This document shows positions 32,570-40,899 of a stretch of DNA of 64,000 nt, one piece after another. Below the pieces are notes generated by a model. The model was not told where the DNA came from, did not search any database, and was given only the letters and a program-made list of their open reading frames with translations. Source of the stretch: HGM12998 sp900756495 (GTDB lineage: Bacteria; Bacillota; Clostridia; Oscillospirales; Oscillospiraceae). The position numbers were made by a program, and so were the translations under genes. Positions within the stretch are counted from its first letter, which is position 1; the number at the start of each line of letters is the position of its first letter. The stretch lies in assembly GCA_958477305.1 (NCBI GenBank), contig CAUEFI010000014.1, positions 18,039-82,038 of the forward strand, read 5' to 3'.

Positions 32570-33571
32570 ATGGCAAAGAGTGCCAATCAAAAGCTGAAAA
32601 CCTTGCTGCTGTACCGCTACCTGATGGAACATACGGATGAGGAGCACCCGGCCACCATTACCGCGCTCATCGCCTCATTAGAGCGCAGTGGAGTCAGTGC
32701 CGAGCGCAAGAGCATCTACGCGGATATGGAGGCATTGCGCGCATTCGGATTGGATATACAGTACCGGAAGGGAAGCGCTTCGGGCTGGTTTATCGGCGAG
32801 CGGCCCTTTCAGCTGCCTGAACTCAAGCTGCTGGTGGATGCGGTTCAGTCCTGCAGGTTTATCACCCGCCGCAAAAGCGACGCCCTGATCCGCAAGTTGG
32901 AGGGCCTCTCCAGTGTGTGGCAGGCCCGGCAGCTTCAGCGCCAGGTATACGTGGACCGGCGCGTGAAGACCATGAATGAGAGCGTCTATTACAGCATTGA
33001 TAAGCTCCACACAGCCATTGCGGCGGCAAAGGCTGTGACCTTCCAATACTTTGAATACAATGTAAGGAAAGAGAAGGTCTTCCGGCGGGAGGGACAGCTG
33101 TATACCGTCTCCCCCTACGGCCTTATCTGGAACAGCGAGAACTACTACCTGGCGGGATTTGACCACAGCAAGAGGGAACTGCGCCATTACCGGGTGGACA
33201 AGATGGCCGGACTGAGCGTGACCAGCCTGCCCCGGGATGGGGACGAGGCATGCCGGGATTTTGACTTGGCCGCCTATGCAGACAAGCACTTCGGGATGTT
33301 CAGCGGCCGGGAGGGGGAGATCCGTCTCCAGTGTGAAAATGCGCTGGTGGGCGTGGTGCTGGATCGCTTCGGGCAGGATGTGATGCTGGTGCCCGACGGA
33401 GAGGAACACTTTACGGTCACGGTTCGGGCGGTAGTGAGTCCACAGTTTTTGGGATGGCTCTTCGGCCTGGGACCGGGCGTGAAGCTCCTCGCTCCGGACT
33501 GGGCGGCGGAGGCCTACCGAAAGCAGCTTGCAGCCGTGGCCGAAGCCAATCAGGAGAAGCGGCAGGCGTGA
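32570..33571 (+). CDS. WYL-domain transcriptional regulator
   Basis: 333 residues. A helix-turn-helix domain (about 5-75, with SGVSAERKSIYADMEALRAFG) is followed by a WYL domain (about 140-220; VSPYGLIWNSENYYLAGFD and LRHYRVDKM) and a C-terminal WCX-like extension. WYL proteins sense nucleic acids or other ligands and regulate transcription. The ATG at 32570 follows GGAGAGGGGG. It is divergent from the C40 gene; the target is unknown. Confidence 0.88.
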   Translation: MAKSANQKLKTLLLYRYLMEHTDEEHPATITALIASLERSGVSAERKSIYADMEALRAFGLDIQYRKGSASGWFIGERPFQLPELKLLVDAVQSCRFITRRKSDALIRKLEGLSSVWQARQLQRQVYVDRRVKTMNESVYYSIDKLHTAIAAAKAVTFQYFEYNVRKEKVFRREGQLYTVSPYGLIWNSENYYLAGFDHSKRELRHYRVDKMAGLSVTSLPRDGDEACRDFDLAAYADKHFGMFSGREGEIRLQCENALVGVVLDRFGQDVMLVPDGEEHFTVTVRAVVSPQFLGWLFGLGPGVKLLAPDWAAEAYRKQLAAVAEANQEKRQA

Positions 33572-33578
33572 AGAAGAG

Positions 33579-33605
33579 GGGAGCGGCGGACATGCCGCTC
33601 CCTTT
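33579..33605. terminator. hairpin between convergent genes
   Basis: GGGAGCGGC (33579-33587), loop GGACAT, GCCGCTCCC (33594-33602), then TTT. Confidence 0.65.
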
Positions 33606-33607
33606 CC

Positions 33608-33946
33608 CTATGGCGTCCAGTCCTTCCAGACATCGGGCCGGTAGCCCACAGTAGCTTGCCGGCCGTTGCGGACAATCGGGGTTTTCAGCAATCTGGGGTT
33701 CTCCAGCAGCTTCTCCAGTTTGTCCTCGTCATAGGCCAGGTATTGTACCAGAGCGGCGTCAGGGCTTTTTTCGTCAATCAGGGCGCTGAGCCCTACGGCG
33801 CTTTTTATACTCTTCAGCTCACCGGGGCTGACGCCGTATTTCACCACGTCGATGGACTGGAACTTGATGCGCCGCTCCTTAAAGTACCGCTCTGCCTTTT
33901 TGGTGTCAAAACATTTGGATTTTCCAAAAATCTGAATATTCATCAT
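33608..33946 (-). CDS. ArsC/Spx-family glutaredoxin-like protein
   Basis: 112 residues, the usual length. It starts MNIQIFGKSKCFDTKKAERYF, with a single active-site Cys (KCFDT) as in the YfgD/ArsC-like group rather than the CxxC of Spx. The segment LENPRLLKTPIVRNG is the family hallmark. It might reduce arsenate or act as a thiol-dependent regulator; the exact role is open. Confidence 0.85.
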   Translation of the reverse strand: MMNIQIFGKSKCFDTKKAERYFKERRIKFQSIDVVKYGVSPGELKSIKSAVGLSALIDEKSPDAALVQYLAYDEDKLEKLLENPRLLKTPIVRNGRQATVGYRPDVWKDWTP

Positions 33947-33947
33947 G

Positions 33948-34166
33948 CTATGCTCCCATATAACGGAATCTGGGGCCGGAATATCCGTCCCGCTCTATGT
34001 GCTCACTCCACATCTCAGCCGGGCGGACCCAGACGCCCTTTTCTCCATAGAGAGCCTGATAGACCACCATGGGCTCCAGGGTCTCAGAGTGGCGGGCGGT
34101 ACAGATTAGGCGGTACTCGTTGCCCTTAAAGTGGCGGTATCTGCCTGGTTTTAGCTCATCCATCAT
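33948..34166 (-). CDS. DUF1653 protein
   Basis: 72 residues: LKPGRYRHFKGNEYRLICTARHSETLEPMVVYQALYG is spread across positions 5-41 and WVRPAEMW near 46. This is the full DUF1653 pattern, a small beta-rich fold of unknown function. It overlaps the GNAT gene by 11 bases and is likely co-translated. AGAGG lies upstream. Confidence 0.85.
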   Translation of the reverse strand: MMDELKPGRYRHFKGNEYRLICTARHSETLEPMVVYQALYGEKGVWVRPAEMWSEHIERDGYSGPRFRYMGA

Positions 34167-35028
34167 CAGTGCGACCTCTCATTAAATAATAGTCCTCGCG
34201 GGCAGTCTCCCGAAAGCCGCAGGAGCGGTAGAGCCGGTAGGCGGCCATATTCCCGCTGTCCACCTCCAGGCGGATTGGGCCGGAGGTCTCCTCCAGGGCG
34301 CATTCCAAGGCCAGGGAGAGCATTCCGCGGCCAAGGCCCTGTCCTTGGAGGTGGGGCGCAATACACAGACCGCAGAAATAGGTCTCGCCGCCCTCCGTGT
34401 TGCGGTAAAGGTGCCCGGCCAGCATTTCGTCCAGCCAGGCGGCGTAGGGGGTGACGGCAGGGTGATGGAAGAACCGTCCGGCAATCTCGCGGGCATGCGC
34501 CTGGGAATCCCCGAAAGCTGCGGCCGCCTGGGCGGCCAACGCAGGAATGAGCGCCTGATCTGCCAGCTGCAGTGTCAGTCCCTCCGGCGCAGAGGGCGGC
34601 GCCAGTGAGCGGCTGTACTCCAATAGAAATTCCGAGTGCTCCAGTTCCACAGGCAACTTTTTCAGGACAGCAGTTCCGCTTTGACACACCGGTTCGTGAC
34701 AGAAGAGCAGCGTTCGGATTCCAGAGCAATCCAGAGCGCGCCGGGCCGCGGCGAACAGCGCGGTAAAGACACCCCGGCGGCGAAGGGCGGGATGAACCAG
34801 CGCGGTTACCTCGGCCTGACCGGGGTCCGGCATAAAAAGGACCAGGATTCCGGCCAGGGCGTTCCCCTCATAGGCCCGGAAGAAGCAGTTCATGGACGGA
34901 TGGGTATTCAAGCGGTTAGAGAGAAAGAGCCGGTGGCCGAAGGGCTCAATACGGCGGCAGTCCTCCTCCAGAATGCGGATTTCCTCCTCCTGCTCCGGGG
35001 TAAGTATGTTGGTCTCCATTAGAGTCAT
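34156..35028 (-). CDS. tandem GNAT acetyltransferase
   Basis: 290 residues with two GNAT folds. The N-terminal half (about 1-140) has ALVHPALRRRGVFTALF as its acetyl-CoA loop. The C-terminal half (about 145-285) has LCIAPHLQGQGLGRGMLSLAL and the typical end VDSGNMAAYRLYRSCGFRE. It transfers acetyl from acetyl-CoA to an unknown amine. ATG at 35028 follows AGAGGAGATGCTGCC. Confidence 0.87.
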   Translation of the reverse strand: MTLMETNILTPEQEEEIRILEEDCRRIEPFGHRLFLSNRLNTHPSMNCFFRAYEGNALAGILVLFMPDPGQAEVTALVHPALRRRGVFTALFAAARRALDCSGIRTLLFCHEPVCQSGTAVLKKLPVELEHSEFLLEYSRSLAPPSAPEGLTLQLADQALIPALAAQAAAAFGDSQAHAREIAGRFFHHPAVTPYAAWLDEMLAGHLYRNTEGGETYFCGLCIAPHLQGQGLGRGMLSLALECALEETSGPIRLEVDSGNMAAYRLYRSCGFRETAREDYYLMRGRTDDG

Positions 35029-35191
35029 GGCAGCATCTCCTCTGTGTTCAAAGATACCACAGGCAGGAGGGAAAGGAAAGTATTTTTTGCTCCGTGCTGT
35101 ACCGCATGGCCCTGCGCTGTGCGCGGGATTATTTTCTATCCTGGCGGGAGATACTTATGATATCTCTTTGCAAAGGACGGGATTTCCAACT

Positions 35192-37525
35192 GTGAAAGCA
35201 GTCATTCTGGCGGGAGGGGAGGGGACCCGGCTGCGGCCCATCTCCCTGGGACGGCCCAAGCCCATGACCCCGCTCTTCGACAGGCCGGTCATGGAGCATA
35301 TTATCAATTTGCTGCGCCGCTGCGGCATCACCGACATCGCAGTGACCCTGCACTATATGCCGGGCGCTGTGGAGGATTATTTCGGGGATGGGACCGGCTT
35401 CGGCGTGCACCTGCAGTATTTTGTAGAGGAGGAGCCGCTGGGAACGGCGGGAGGCGTGAAGAACTGCATGTCCTTCCTGGGGGAGGACGATTTTTTGGTG
35501 ATCAGCGGGGACGCGGTGTGTGACCTCGACCTCACAGCCGCCATCGCGTTCCACAGGATCCGCCGCTCTGCGGCCACGCTGGTGCTCCACCGGAATCCGG
35601 CGCCTCTGGCCTACGGATTGGTGATCACCGATGAAGAGGGCCTGATTGAGCGGTTTGTTGAAAAGCCCTCCTGGGGACAGGTCCTCTCCAATACCGTCAA
35701 TACCGGAATATATGTGCTCACCCGCAGAGCCATGGACGCGGTGCCCGAGGGATGCCAATACGACTTCGGAAAGGACCTCTTTCCCGCTCTGCTGGAGCGG
35801 GGAGAGGCGCTGTATGGCTATACTCCCGAGGGTTACTGGTGCGATATGGGGGACTGCAGGGCCTACCTGGACTGTGTGGCGGATGCGCTGTCCGGCCGTG
35901 TAAAGCTGGACTTTCCTGCGCCGCGGGTGGCTCCGGGGATCTGGGCGGCCAGCCCCATCCCGGAGGGTGTGCAGATCGTGCCGCCCTGCTATATCGGACA
36001 GGGAGTGGAGATTGGCGCCGGCTCTCTCATCGGTCCCCACGCTGCCCTGGGGGCGGGGAGCACGGTAGGCCGCAGGGTTCTGCTTCAGCGCTCCGTGCTT
36101 CATGCCGCGTCGGCAGGGGATCGGGCGACGCTCTATGGAGCCGTACTCTGCCAGGGGGCGTGTGCCGGGCGGGGAGCCGTCCTCAATGAGGGCGCTGTGC
36201 TGGGAGAGCGGGCGGCCGCCGGTGAGGGCTGTATTCTGATGGAGGGGGTAAAGGTGTGGCCCAATCGGGAAGCTCCGGCAGGCGGACGGCTTGCCGCATC
36301 CCTTACAAGCGGCGGACTGCGGGAGCCGCTGAAGTTTTCCGACGGCGGCGTCATCCGCGGAACCGTCGGAATGGAGCTTACACCTGAACTGATGGTACTT
36401 CTGGGGAATGCGCTGGGCGCGGAGGGACAGGCAGGGCTGGCCCACGCCGGGGGCGAGGGGGCCCGAATGCTGGCTCAGGCAGCTGCCAGTGGGATGTCTG
36501 CCGCCGGCTGTCGGGTGCTTTTCCACGACGGGGGGTGCGCGGCGGCCTGCGCGTGGATGGGCGGGTATTATGGCCTGCCCGTCTCCCTCTTCGCAGAGCA
36601 GCAGGGGGAGCGGATCTATCTCCATCTGTTTGACCGGCGCGGACTGCCTCTGAGCAGAGACCGTCAGAGAAAACTGGAGGGCGCCCTGCTGCGGGGAGAA
36701 CAGACGCAGGTGCCTGCCTGCCGGGTGGGCCGGTGGGAAAATATTTCAGGTATTCCGGGGGCTTATGCCGCAGATGCTGCCCGCCGATCGCGGCTCTCCC
36801 GGGCTCCGCTCCGGCCTGTGCAGGCGGCCGCCCCCGGCGGGACGCCCGCCGACCAGGCTCTGGCATCAGCGCTGGAAAAACTCGGATGCACGGTCTATCG
36901 GACGCCCAAGCCCGGAATTCCTGCTTTTCAGGCAGAGCACGGCGGCTTCCGCCTGCGCGCCTGGGATGAGGAAGGAGAGGCGGTGGAGGCTGAGGTGCTG
37001 CTGGCGGTGGTGGCCTCCATTGAGTGCGAGCGGGGAGGAGGCCCCATTGCAGTCCAACCGGCCGCTCCGGCTGCTCTGGACATCCTGGCCGCAGGTTACC
37101 ATACCACAGCCCTCCGCCTGGGCAGGGATGGCCCGGAGGCGGAGGCGCGGTATGAGGCCCTTCCGTGGATGCGGGACGCCGTCTTTGCAGCCTGCCGGAT
37201 CTGCGCCCGAATGGGGATTACCGGGGAGCGGCTGCGCGCACTGACTGGAAAAGTTCCGCGCTTTTGTACCGCAGGACGGGAGGTCCCGCTGCGCGGAGAT
37301 CGAGGGGCGGTGATGCAGGCTCTGGCGGGAGACCGCCATGCCGCCCAGCCTGCCGGAGAGGGGCTGCGTCTTCAGGCAGGGGCGGGGTGGGTGTACGTTA
37401 CGCCTCTGGCCCGCCGGGCCGCGCTTAAGGTGGTCGCCGAAGGACCTGACCTGGAGATTGCGCAGGAATTGTGCGATTTTTATGTTGAGAAGGCGAGAAA
37501 GCTGGACGGAGGCCGGGCCCAGTAA
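35192..37525 (+). CDS. sugar-1-phosphate guanylyltransferase fused to a degenerate phosphomannomutase-like domain
   Basis: 777 residues. The N-terminal transferase (about 1-235) has ILAGGEGTRLRPISLGRPKP, GTAGGVKNC near 88 and EKPSWGQVLSNTVNTG. Left-handed beta-helix repeats follow (about 255-365). The rest (about 375-777) follows phosphohexomutase order, starting GGVIRGTVGMELTPELM. The catalytic serine loop TASHNP and the GTEP phosphate loop are not conserved (GWVYVTPLARRAALKV stands in for the latter). The transferase half probably makes GDP-mannose or a related sugar nucleotide; the mutase half looks inactive. The start is a GTG with a weak AAAGGA upstream, so it is less certain. Confidence 0.82.
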   Translation: MKAVILAGGEGTRLRPISLGRPKPMTPLFDRPVMEHIINLLRRCGITDIAVTLHYMPGAVEDYFGDGTGFGVHLQYFVEEEPLGTAGGVKNCMSFLGEDDFLVISGDAVCDLDLTAAIAFHRIRRSAATLVLHRNPAPLAYGLVITDEEGLIERFVEKPSWGQVLSNTVNTGIYVLTRRAMDAVPEGCQYDFGKDLFPALLERGEALYGYTPEGYWCDMGDCRAYLDCVADALSGRVKLDFPAPRVAPGIWAASPIPEGVQIVPPCYIGQGVEIGAGSLIGPHAALGAGSTVGRRVLLQRSVLHAASAGDRATLYGAVLCQGACAGRGAVLNEGAVLGERAAAGEGCILMEGVKVWPNREAPAGGRLAASLTSGGLREPLKFSDGGVIRGTVGMELTPELMVLLGNALGAEGQAGLAHAGGEGARMLAQAAASGMSAAGCRVLFHDGGCAAACAWMGGYYGLPVSLFAEQQGERIYLHLFDRRGLPLSRDRQRKLEGALLRGEQTQVPACRVGRWENISGIPGAYAADAARRSRLSRAPLRPVQAAAPGGTPADQALASALEKLGCTVYRTPKPGIPAFQAEHGGFRLRAWDEEGEAVEAEVLLAVVASIECERGGGPIAVQPAAPAALDILAAGYHTTALRLGRDGPEAEARYEALPWMRDAVFAACRICARMGITGERLRALTGKVPRFCTAGREVPLRGDRGAVMQALAGDRHAAQPAGEGLRLQAGAGWVYVTPLARRAALKVVAEGPDLEIAQELCDFYVEKARKLDGGRAQ

Positions 37526-37863
37526 GGGCCGGGCGCTCCCCAAACGGGGAGGGGGGTCTGCAGAGACGGCGCTCTGCAGACCTCCTGCTCCTCTGGCGGA
37601 GGATTCATACAAAAATAAAGGTATACTTTTCCGGAAAAGCGTGGTATAATAATACAACTTTTTATATGGCTTTATGTGCGTTTTACGCACTTGAATAAGG
37701 CAGGACACGGTTTGAATAGAGCGCGGAGACGGCGAGGGGCCGTCCCCTTTTCCGGCGAGGCAGGGCCGGAAAGGGCGGACGGAATCGCCCTTGTTTTGTT
37801 GTGCTCCCGTGTCGGTACATACCCAAGATCAAAATGACAAAGAAGGAGTGTTACAACACTACA
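37526..37863 (+). promoter_or_regulatory. RNase J promoter and leader with attenuator-like hairpins
   Basis: The extended -10 TGG TATAAT (TATAAT 37645-37650) starts a leader of about 210 nt. AAGGGCG (37771-37777) can pair with CGCCCTT (37786-37792), followed by GTTTTGTT, like an intrinsic terminator. The same AAAGGG can pair instead upstream: GCCGGAAAGGG (37765-37775) with CCCTTTTCCGGC (37745-37756). The two folds exclude each other. Before the promoter is the hairpin GTCTGCAGAG-acgg-CGCTCTGCAGAC, possibly the terminator of the preceding gene. Confidence 0.55.
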
Positions 37864-39522
37864 ATGGCAGAAAAATTAAAAATCATATCCCTGGGCGGTC
37901 TCAATGAGATAGGAAAGAATCTCACCGTCTATGAGTATGGCGGGGACATGATCGTAGTGGATGTGGGGATGGGGTTCCCCGACGACGACATGTACGGCAT
38001 CGATGTGGTGATCCCCGACTTTACCTACCTCATCAAGAACAAGGACCGGATTCGGGGCATTTTCCTGACGCATGGCCATGAGGACCACATCGGTTCCCTG
38101 CCCTATCTGCTTCGGGACGTACAGGCCCCCATTTATGCTACCCGGATGACCGCCGGATTGGTCAAGCTCAAGCTGGAGGAGCACCGCCTGGCGGATAGGA
38201 CCAAGCTCATCACCTGTGAATGCGGGGAAATTGTCAGGGCGGGGAAGTTTTCTGTGGAGTTTATCCACGCCAACCACTCCATTGCCGACGCGGTGTGCTT
38301 TGCCATCAAATGCGGCGTAGGCACCTGTATCCATACCGGAGACTTCAAGATCGATCCCACTCCCATTCAGGGCGGTATGATTGATCTGGCCCGCCTGGGA
38401 CAACTGGGCAAGGAGGGGGTGTTGGCACTTCTGTGCGACTCCACCAACGCCGAGCGCCCCGGTTTTACCAAGAGTGAGCGCAGCGTAGGCGCCTCCTTTG
38501 ACGCGCTGTTCCGGGGCTGCGAGTCCCGGATTATCGTTACGACCTTCGCCTCTAACGTAGACCGTATTCAGCAGATCATCGACGTAGCCGCCCGTTATGG
38601 CCGCAAAGTGGCGGTTACCGGGCGATCCATGGAGAACGCCATGAAGGTATCCACAGAGCTGGGATACATGAAGGTGCCCGACGGCGTGGTAGTGGATATC
38701 AACCATATCAAGAGCCTGCCCAAGAATAAGATCTGTATCATTACCACGGGGAGCCAGGGGGAAACCATGTCGGCCCTGACCCGCATGGCCTACTCCACCC
38801 ACCGCCAGGTGGACATCCAGGCCGGTGACCGGGTGATCATCTCGGCCTCCGCCATTCCGGGCAATGAGAACGCCATTGGGAGCGTGATCAACGAGCTCTA
38901 CCGCAAGGATGCCGAGGTGGTAAACGAGCGGGAGGCGGCGCTTCACGTCTCGGGTCACGCCTGCCAAGAGGAGCTGAAAATTCTCCATGCCCTGGTAAAG
39001 CCCAAGTTCTTCATCCCTGTCCACGGAGAACAGCGTCATCTGAAGACTCATGCCAAGCTGGCTCAGTCCATGGGGATGGATCCCCGCAATGTCATCATCA
39101 GCGACATCGGAAAAGTGATCGAGCTTACCCCGGGATCTGCCAAGCTCAACGGCACAGTCCCTGCGGGGAGAGTTTTTGTGGACGGCTACGGCGTAGGAGA
39201 TGTGGGGGCGGTGGTCCTGCGGGACCGCAAGCATCTGGCGGAGGACGGTATGATTGTGGTCGTAGTGTCCATGTCGGGAGAGGACGGCAGCGTGGTCTCC
39301 GGTCCCGATATCATTACCCGCGGCTTTGTCTATGTTAAGGAGTCCGAGGGGCTGATGGAGGAACTGCGCAGGGTGGCGGTAAACGCCCTGGAGAACTGCC
39401 AGCGGGAAGGATCTACGGACTGGGCCGCCATCAAGTCTGAAATCAAGGGAGACCTCTCCAACTTCCTTTATAAAAAGACCAAGCGCAACCCCATGATTTT
39501 ACCTGTTATTATGGAGGTTTGA
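37864..39522 (+). CDS. rnj: ribonuclease J
   Basis: 552 residues. A beta-CASP metallo-beta-lactamase with the metal motif THGHEDHIGSLPY near 74, HTGDFKID near 164 and SGHACQEELKILHALVKPKFFIPVHGEQRHL in the beta-CASP/beta-lactamase region near 363-393. The C-terminal domain follows. It degrades and matures RNA as a 5' exonuclease and endonuclease. The ATG at 37864 gives the typical KIISLGGLNEIGKN start; the AAGGAG lies 15 bases away. A second ATG at 37834 would add ten residues. The last 52 bases are repeated 134 bases downstream. Confidence 0.93.
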   Translation: MAEKLKIISLGGLNEIGKNLTVYEYGGDMIVVDVGMGFPDDDMYGIDVVIPDFTYLIKNKDRIRGIFLTHGHEDHIGSLPYLLRDVQAPIYATRMTAGLVKLKLEEHRLADRTKLITCECGEIVRAGKFSVEFIHANHSIADAVCFAIKCGVGTCIHTGDFKIDPTPIQGGMIDLARLGQLGKEGVLALLCDSTNAERPGFTKSERSVGASFDALFRGCESRIIVTTFASNVDRIQQIIDVAARYGRKVAVTGRSMENAMKVSTELGYMKVPDGVVVDINHIKSLPKNKICIITTGSQGETMSALTRMAYSTHRQVDIQAGDRVIISASAIPGNENAIGSVINELYRKDAEVVNEREAALHVSGHACQEELKILHALVKPKFFIPVHGEQRHLKTHAKLAQSMGMDPRNVIISDIGKVIELTPGSAKLNGTVPAGRVFVDGYGVGDVGAVVLRDRKHLAEDGMIVVVVSMSGEDGSVVSGPDIITRGFVYVKESEGLMEELRRVAVNALENCQREGSTDWAAIKSEIKGDLSNFLYKKTKRNPMILPVIMEV

Positions 39523-39665
39523 GGCGCTTGGTTCGGGACCCGGCGAGAGCCGGGACGCGCACTTGCGCGGCGGCGAGCGGGAATTGACTTTCCGCCGCCA
39601 AGAAGAAAAATCACAAGCGCAACCCCATGATTTTACCCGTTATTATGGAGGTTTGAGGCGCTTGG
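39480..39665. repeat. 52-bp direct repeat of the RNase J 3' end flanking a hairpin-rich insertion
   Basis: Bases 39480-39531 and 39614-39665 match at 51 of 52 positions. They contain the last 14 codons of RNase J, its TGA and nine more bases. Each copy is bounded by CAAGCGC and GCGCTTG. The 82 bases between hold CCCGGC-gaga-GCCGGG, GCGC-acttGCGC and GGCGG...CCGCC with an AATTGACTTT loop. Confidence 0.8.
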
Positions 39666-39692
39666 CCTGTAAATAGGCAGTTGCCAAAGCAC

Positions 39693-39729
39693 AACTGTGC
39701 CCCCGAGCCTTTGGCTCGGGGGCACAGTT
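39693..39729. terminator. bidirectional terminator between RNase J and the Big2 gene
   Basis: AACTGTGCCCCCGAGCC, loop TTT, and the exact complement GGCTCGGGGGCACAGTT. It serves both convergent transcripts. Confidence 0.85.
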
Positions 39730-39737
39730 TATATCAT

Positions 39738-40718
39738 TTACCAGCTGCAACGGACGATACAAGTCAAGGTCTGCCCGTCCACCGTGCATGTGATGGTGGT
39801 AGTCCCTCTGCCGACAGCGGTCACTTTACCGTCGGAGCCGATCGTGGCCACAGAGGTGTTGCCAATGCTCCAGGAGGGGGTGGAACTGGTGCCGCTCACT
39901 TTCATGGTGAAGGTCTGTCCTGCCGATTCGAGCGTAAAATCCTCCCGATTCAGTGAGAGGGAACCATTGGAGGAGCTACTACCGGAGGAGCTGGAAGCGG
40001 CACCGCTGGTGACTCCGTTGCGGACGGTACAGGTCTGATTAGATGCCCCGGGCATGGAGGCCGTGATGGTGGCTGACCCGTTTTTTGTGCCGGGCGAAAC
40101 CTTGCCGTTCTCATCCACAGAGACGATTTCAGGGTCGCTGCTGGTCCAGGTGATGGTTCCAGTGGTTCCAGCCGGAGTAAAGGTAACACCGATGGTTACC
40201 GGATCAGGGTAGCTGTCATTCATGGTAAAGTCGGACTTGTCTAATGTAAAGCTGGTAGCTGTCTGGGTGACAGGTATGGTTTCAGACGGGGTGTCAGTAG
40301 GCTCCACGGTGGGGCTGGAGGTGGAATCCACGGGAGTAGTCTCATCGGGGATAACATCCGGACTGGGCGAGACCTCCTCCGTCGGAGGGGAGGTTGGATC
40401 AACAGGGGGCACATTTCCCTTATCGACGAGGGGTTTGACAATGGAGATCACAATACAGACCGCCGCCACAATCAGGGCCAGCGAGATGACAGTGCCGATG
40501 ATTTTCAGCGGCGATGGGCCGCCGCCGTAGCCGCCGCCCCGCGTGTTGGTGGACAACCGCTTGCCGCCGTTCCGGCGGCCGTCTTCCTCGGAACCGTCCG
40601 CAGCAGTGGGACGGCCGTCACAGAAGGGGCATCGTTTATAGGTAACGGCGTAATCCTCGCCGCAGATATCACAGTGAATGGTTTCCGCCCGTGTGCCGGT
40701 GCCTCGTCTGGCCGCCAT
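39738..40718 (-). CDS. zinc-ribbon membrane protein with two Big2 (Ig-like) domains
   Basis: 326 residues. An N-terminal zinc-ribbon (CDICGEDY near 16 and CPFCDG near 30) precedes one membrane segment (about 72-95) and a Pro/Thr/Ser-rich stretch (about 100-150). Two Big2-like domains follow: about 155-235 (WTSSDPEIVSVDENGKVSPG) and about 255-326 (WSIGNTSVATIGSDGKVTAVG). The zinc-ribbon is cytoplasmic and the Ig-like domains face outward. The function is unknown, possibly wall-associated. ATG at 40718 follows GGAGGCGATCCCG. Confidence 0.82.
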   Translation of the reverse strand: MAARRGTGTRAETIHCDICGEDYAVTYKRCPFCDGRPTAADGSEEDGRRNGGKRLSTNTRGGGYGGGPSPLKIIGTVISLALIVAAVCIVISIVKPLVDKGNVPPVDPTSPPTEEVSPSPDVIPDETTPVDSTSSPTVEPTDTPSETIPVTQTATSFTLDKSDFTMNDSYPDPVTIGVTFTPAGTTGTITWTSSDPEIVSVDENGKVSPGTKNGSATITASMPGASNQTCTVRNGVTSGAASSSSGSSSSNGSLSLNREDFTLESAGQTFTMKVSGTSSTPSWSIGNTSVATIGSDGKVTAVGRGTTTITCTVDGQTLTCIVRCSW

Positions 40719-40836
40719 CGGGATCGCCTCCAATTTTGTACTTTAAACAATATTCTACACGCTGCGGCCGAAACAGTCAACGCCAACACGAAAAAGATCA
40801 GTTATTTTTAAAAAATTATGTAAACTTATGATGCTA

Positions 40837-40865
40837 TTGATTCTTTTCGCGGATACGGATATAAT
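40837..40865 (+). promoter_or_regulatory. promoter of the AAA+ ATPase gene
   Basis: TTGATT (40837-40842) and TATAAT (40860-40865), 17 bases apart. The -10 overlaps an in-frame ATG at 40864, which rules that ATG out as the start. Confidence 0.7.
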
Positions 40866-40899
40866 GAAACAACAGCCAGATCGGAAGAGGTGTTGCCGT

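Noticed and set aside
40864..40899. ATG at 40864 as start of the AAA+ gene
   Set aside because: It overlaps the TATAAT of a good promoter; the GTG at 40900 has a suitable ribosome binding site.
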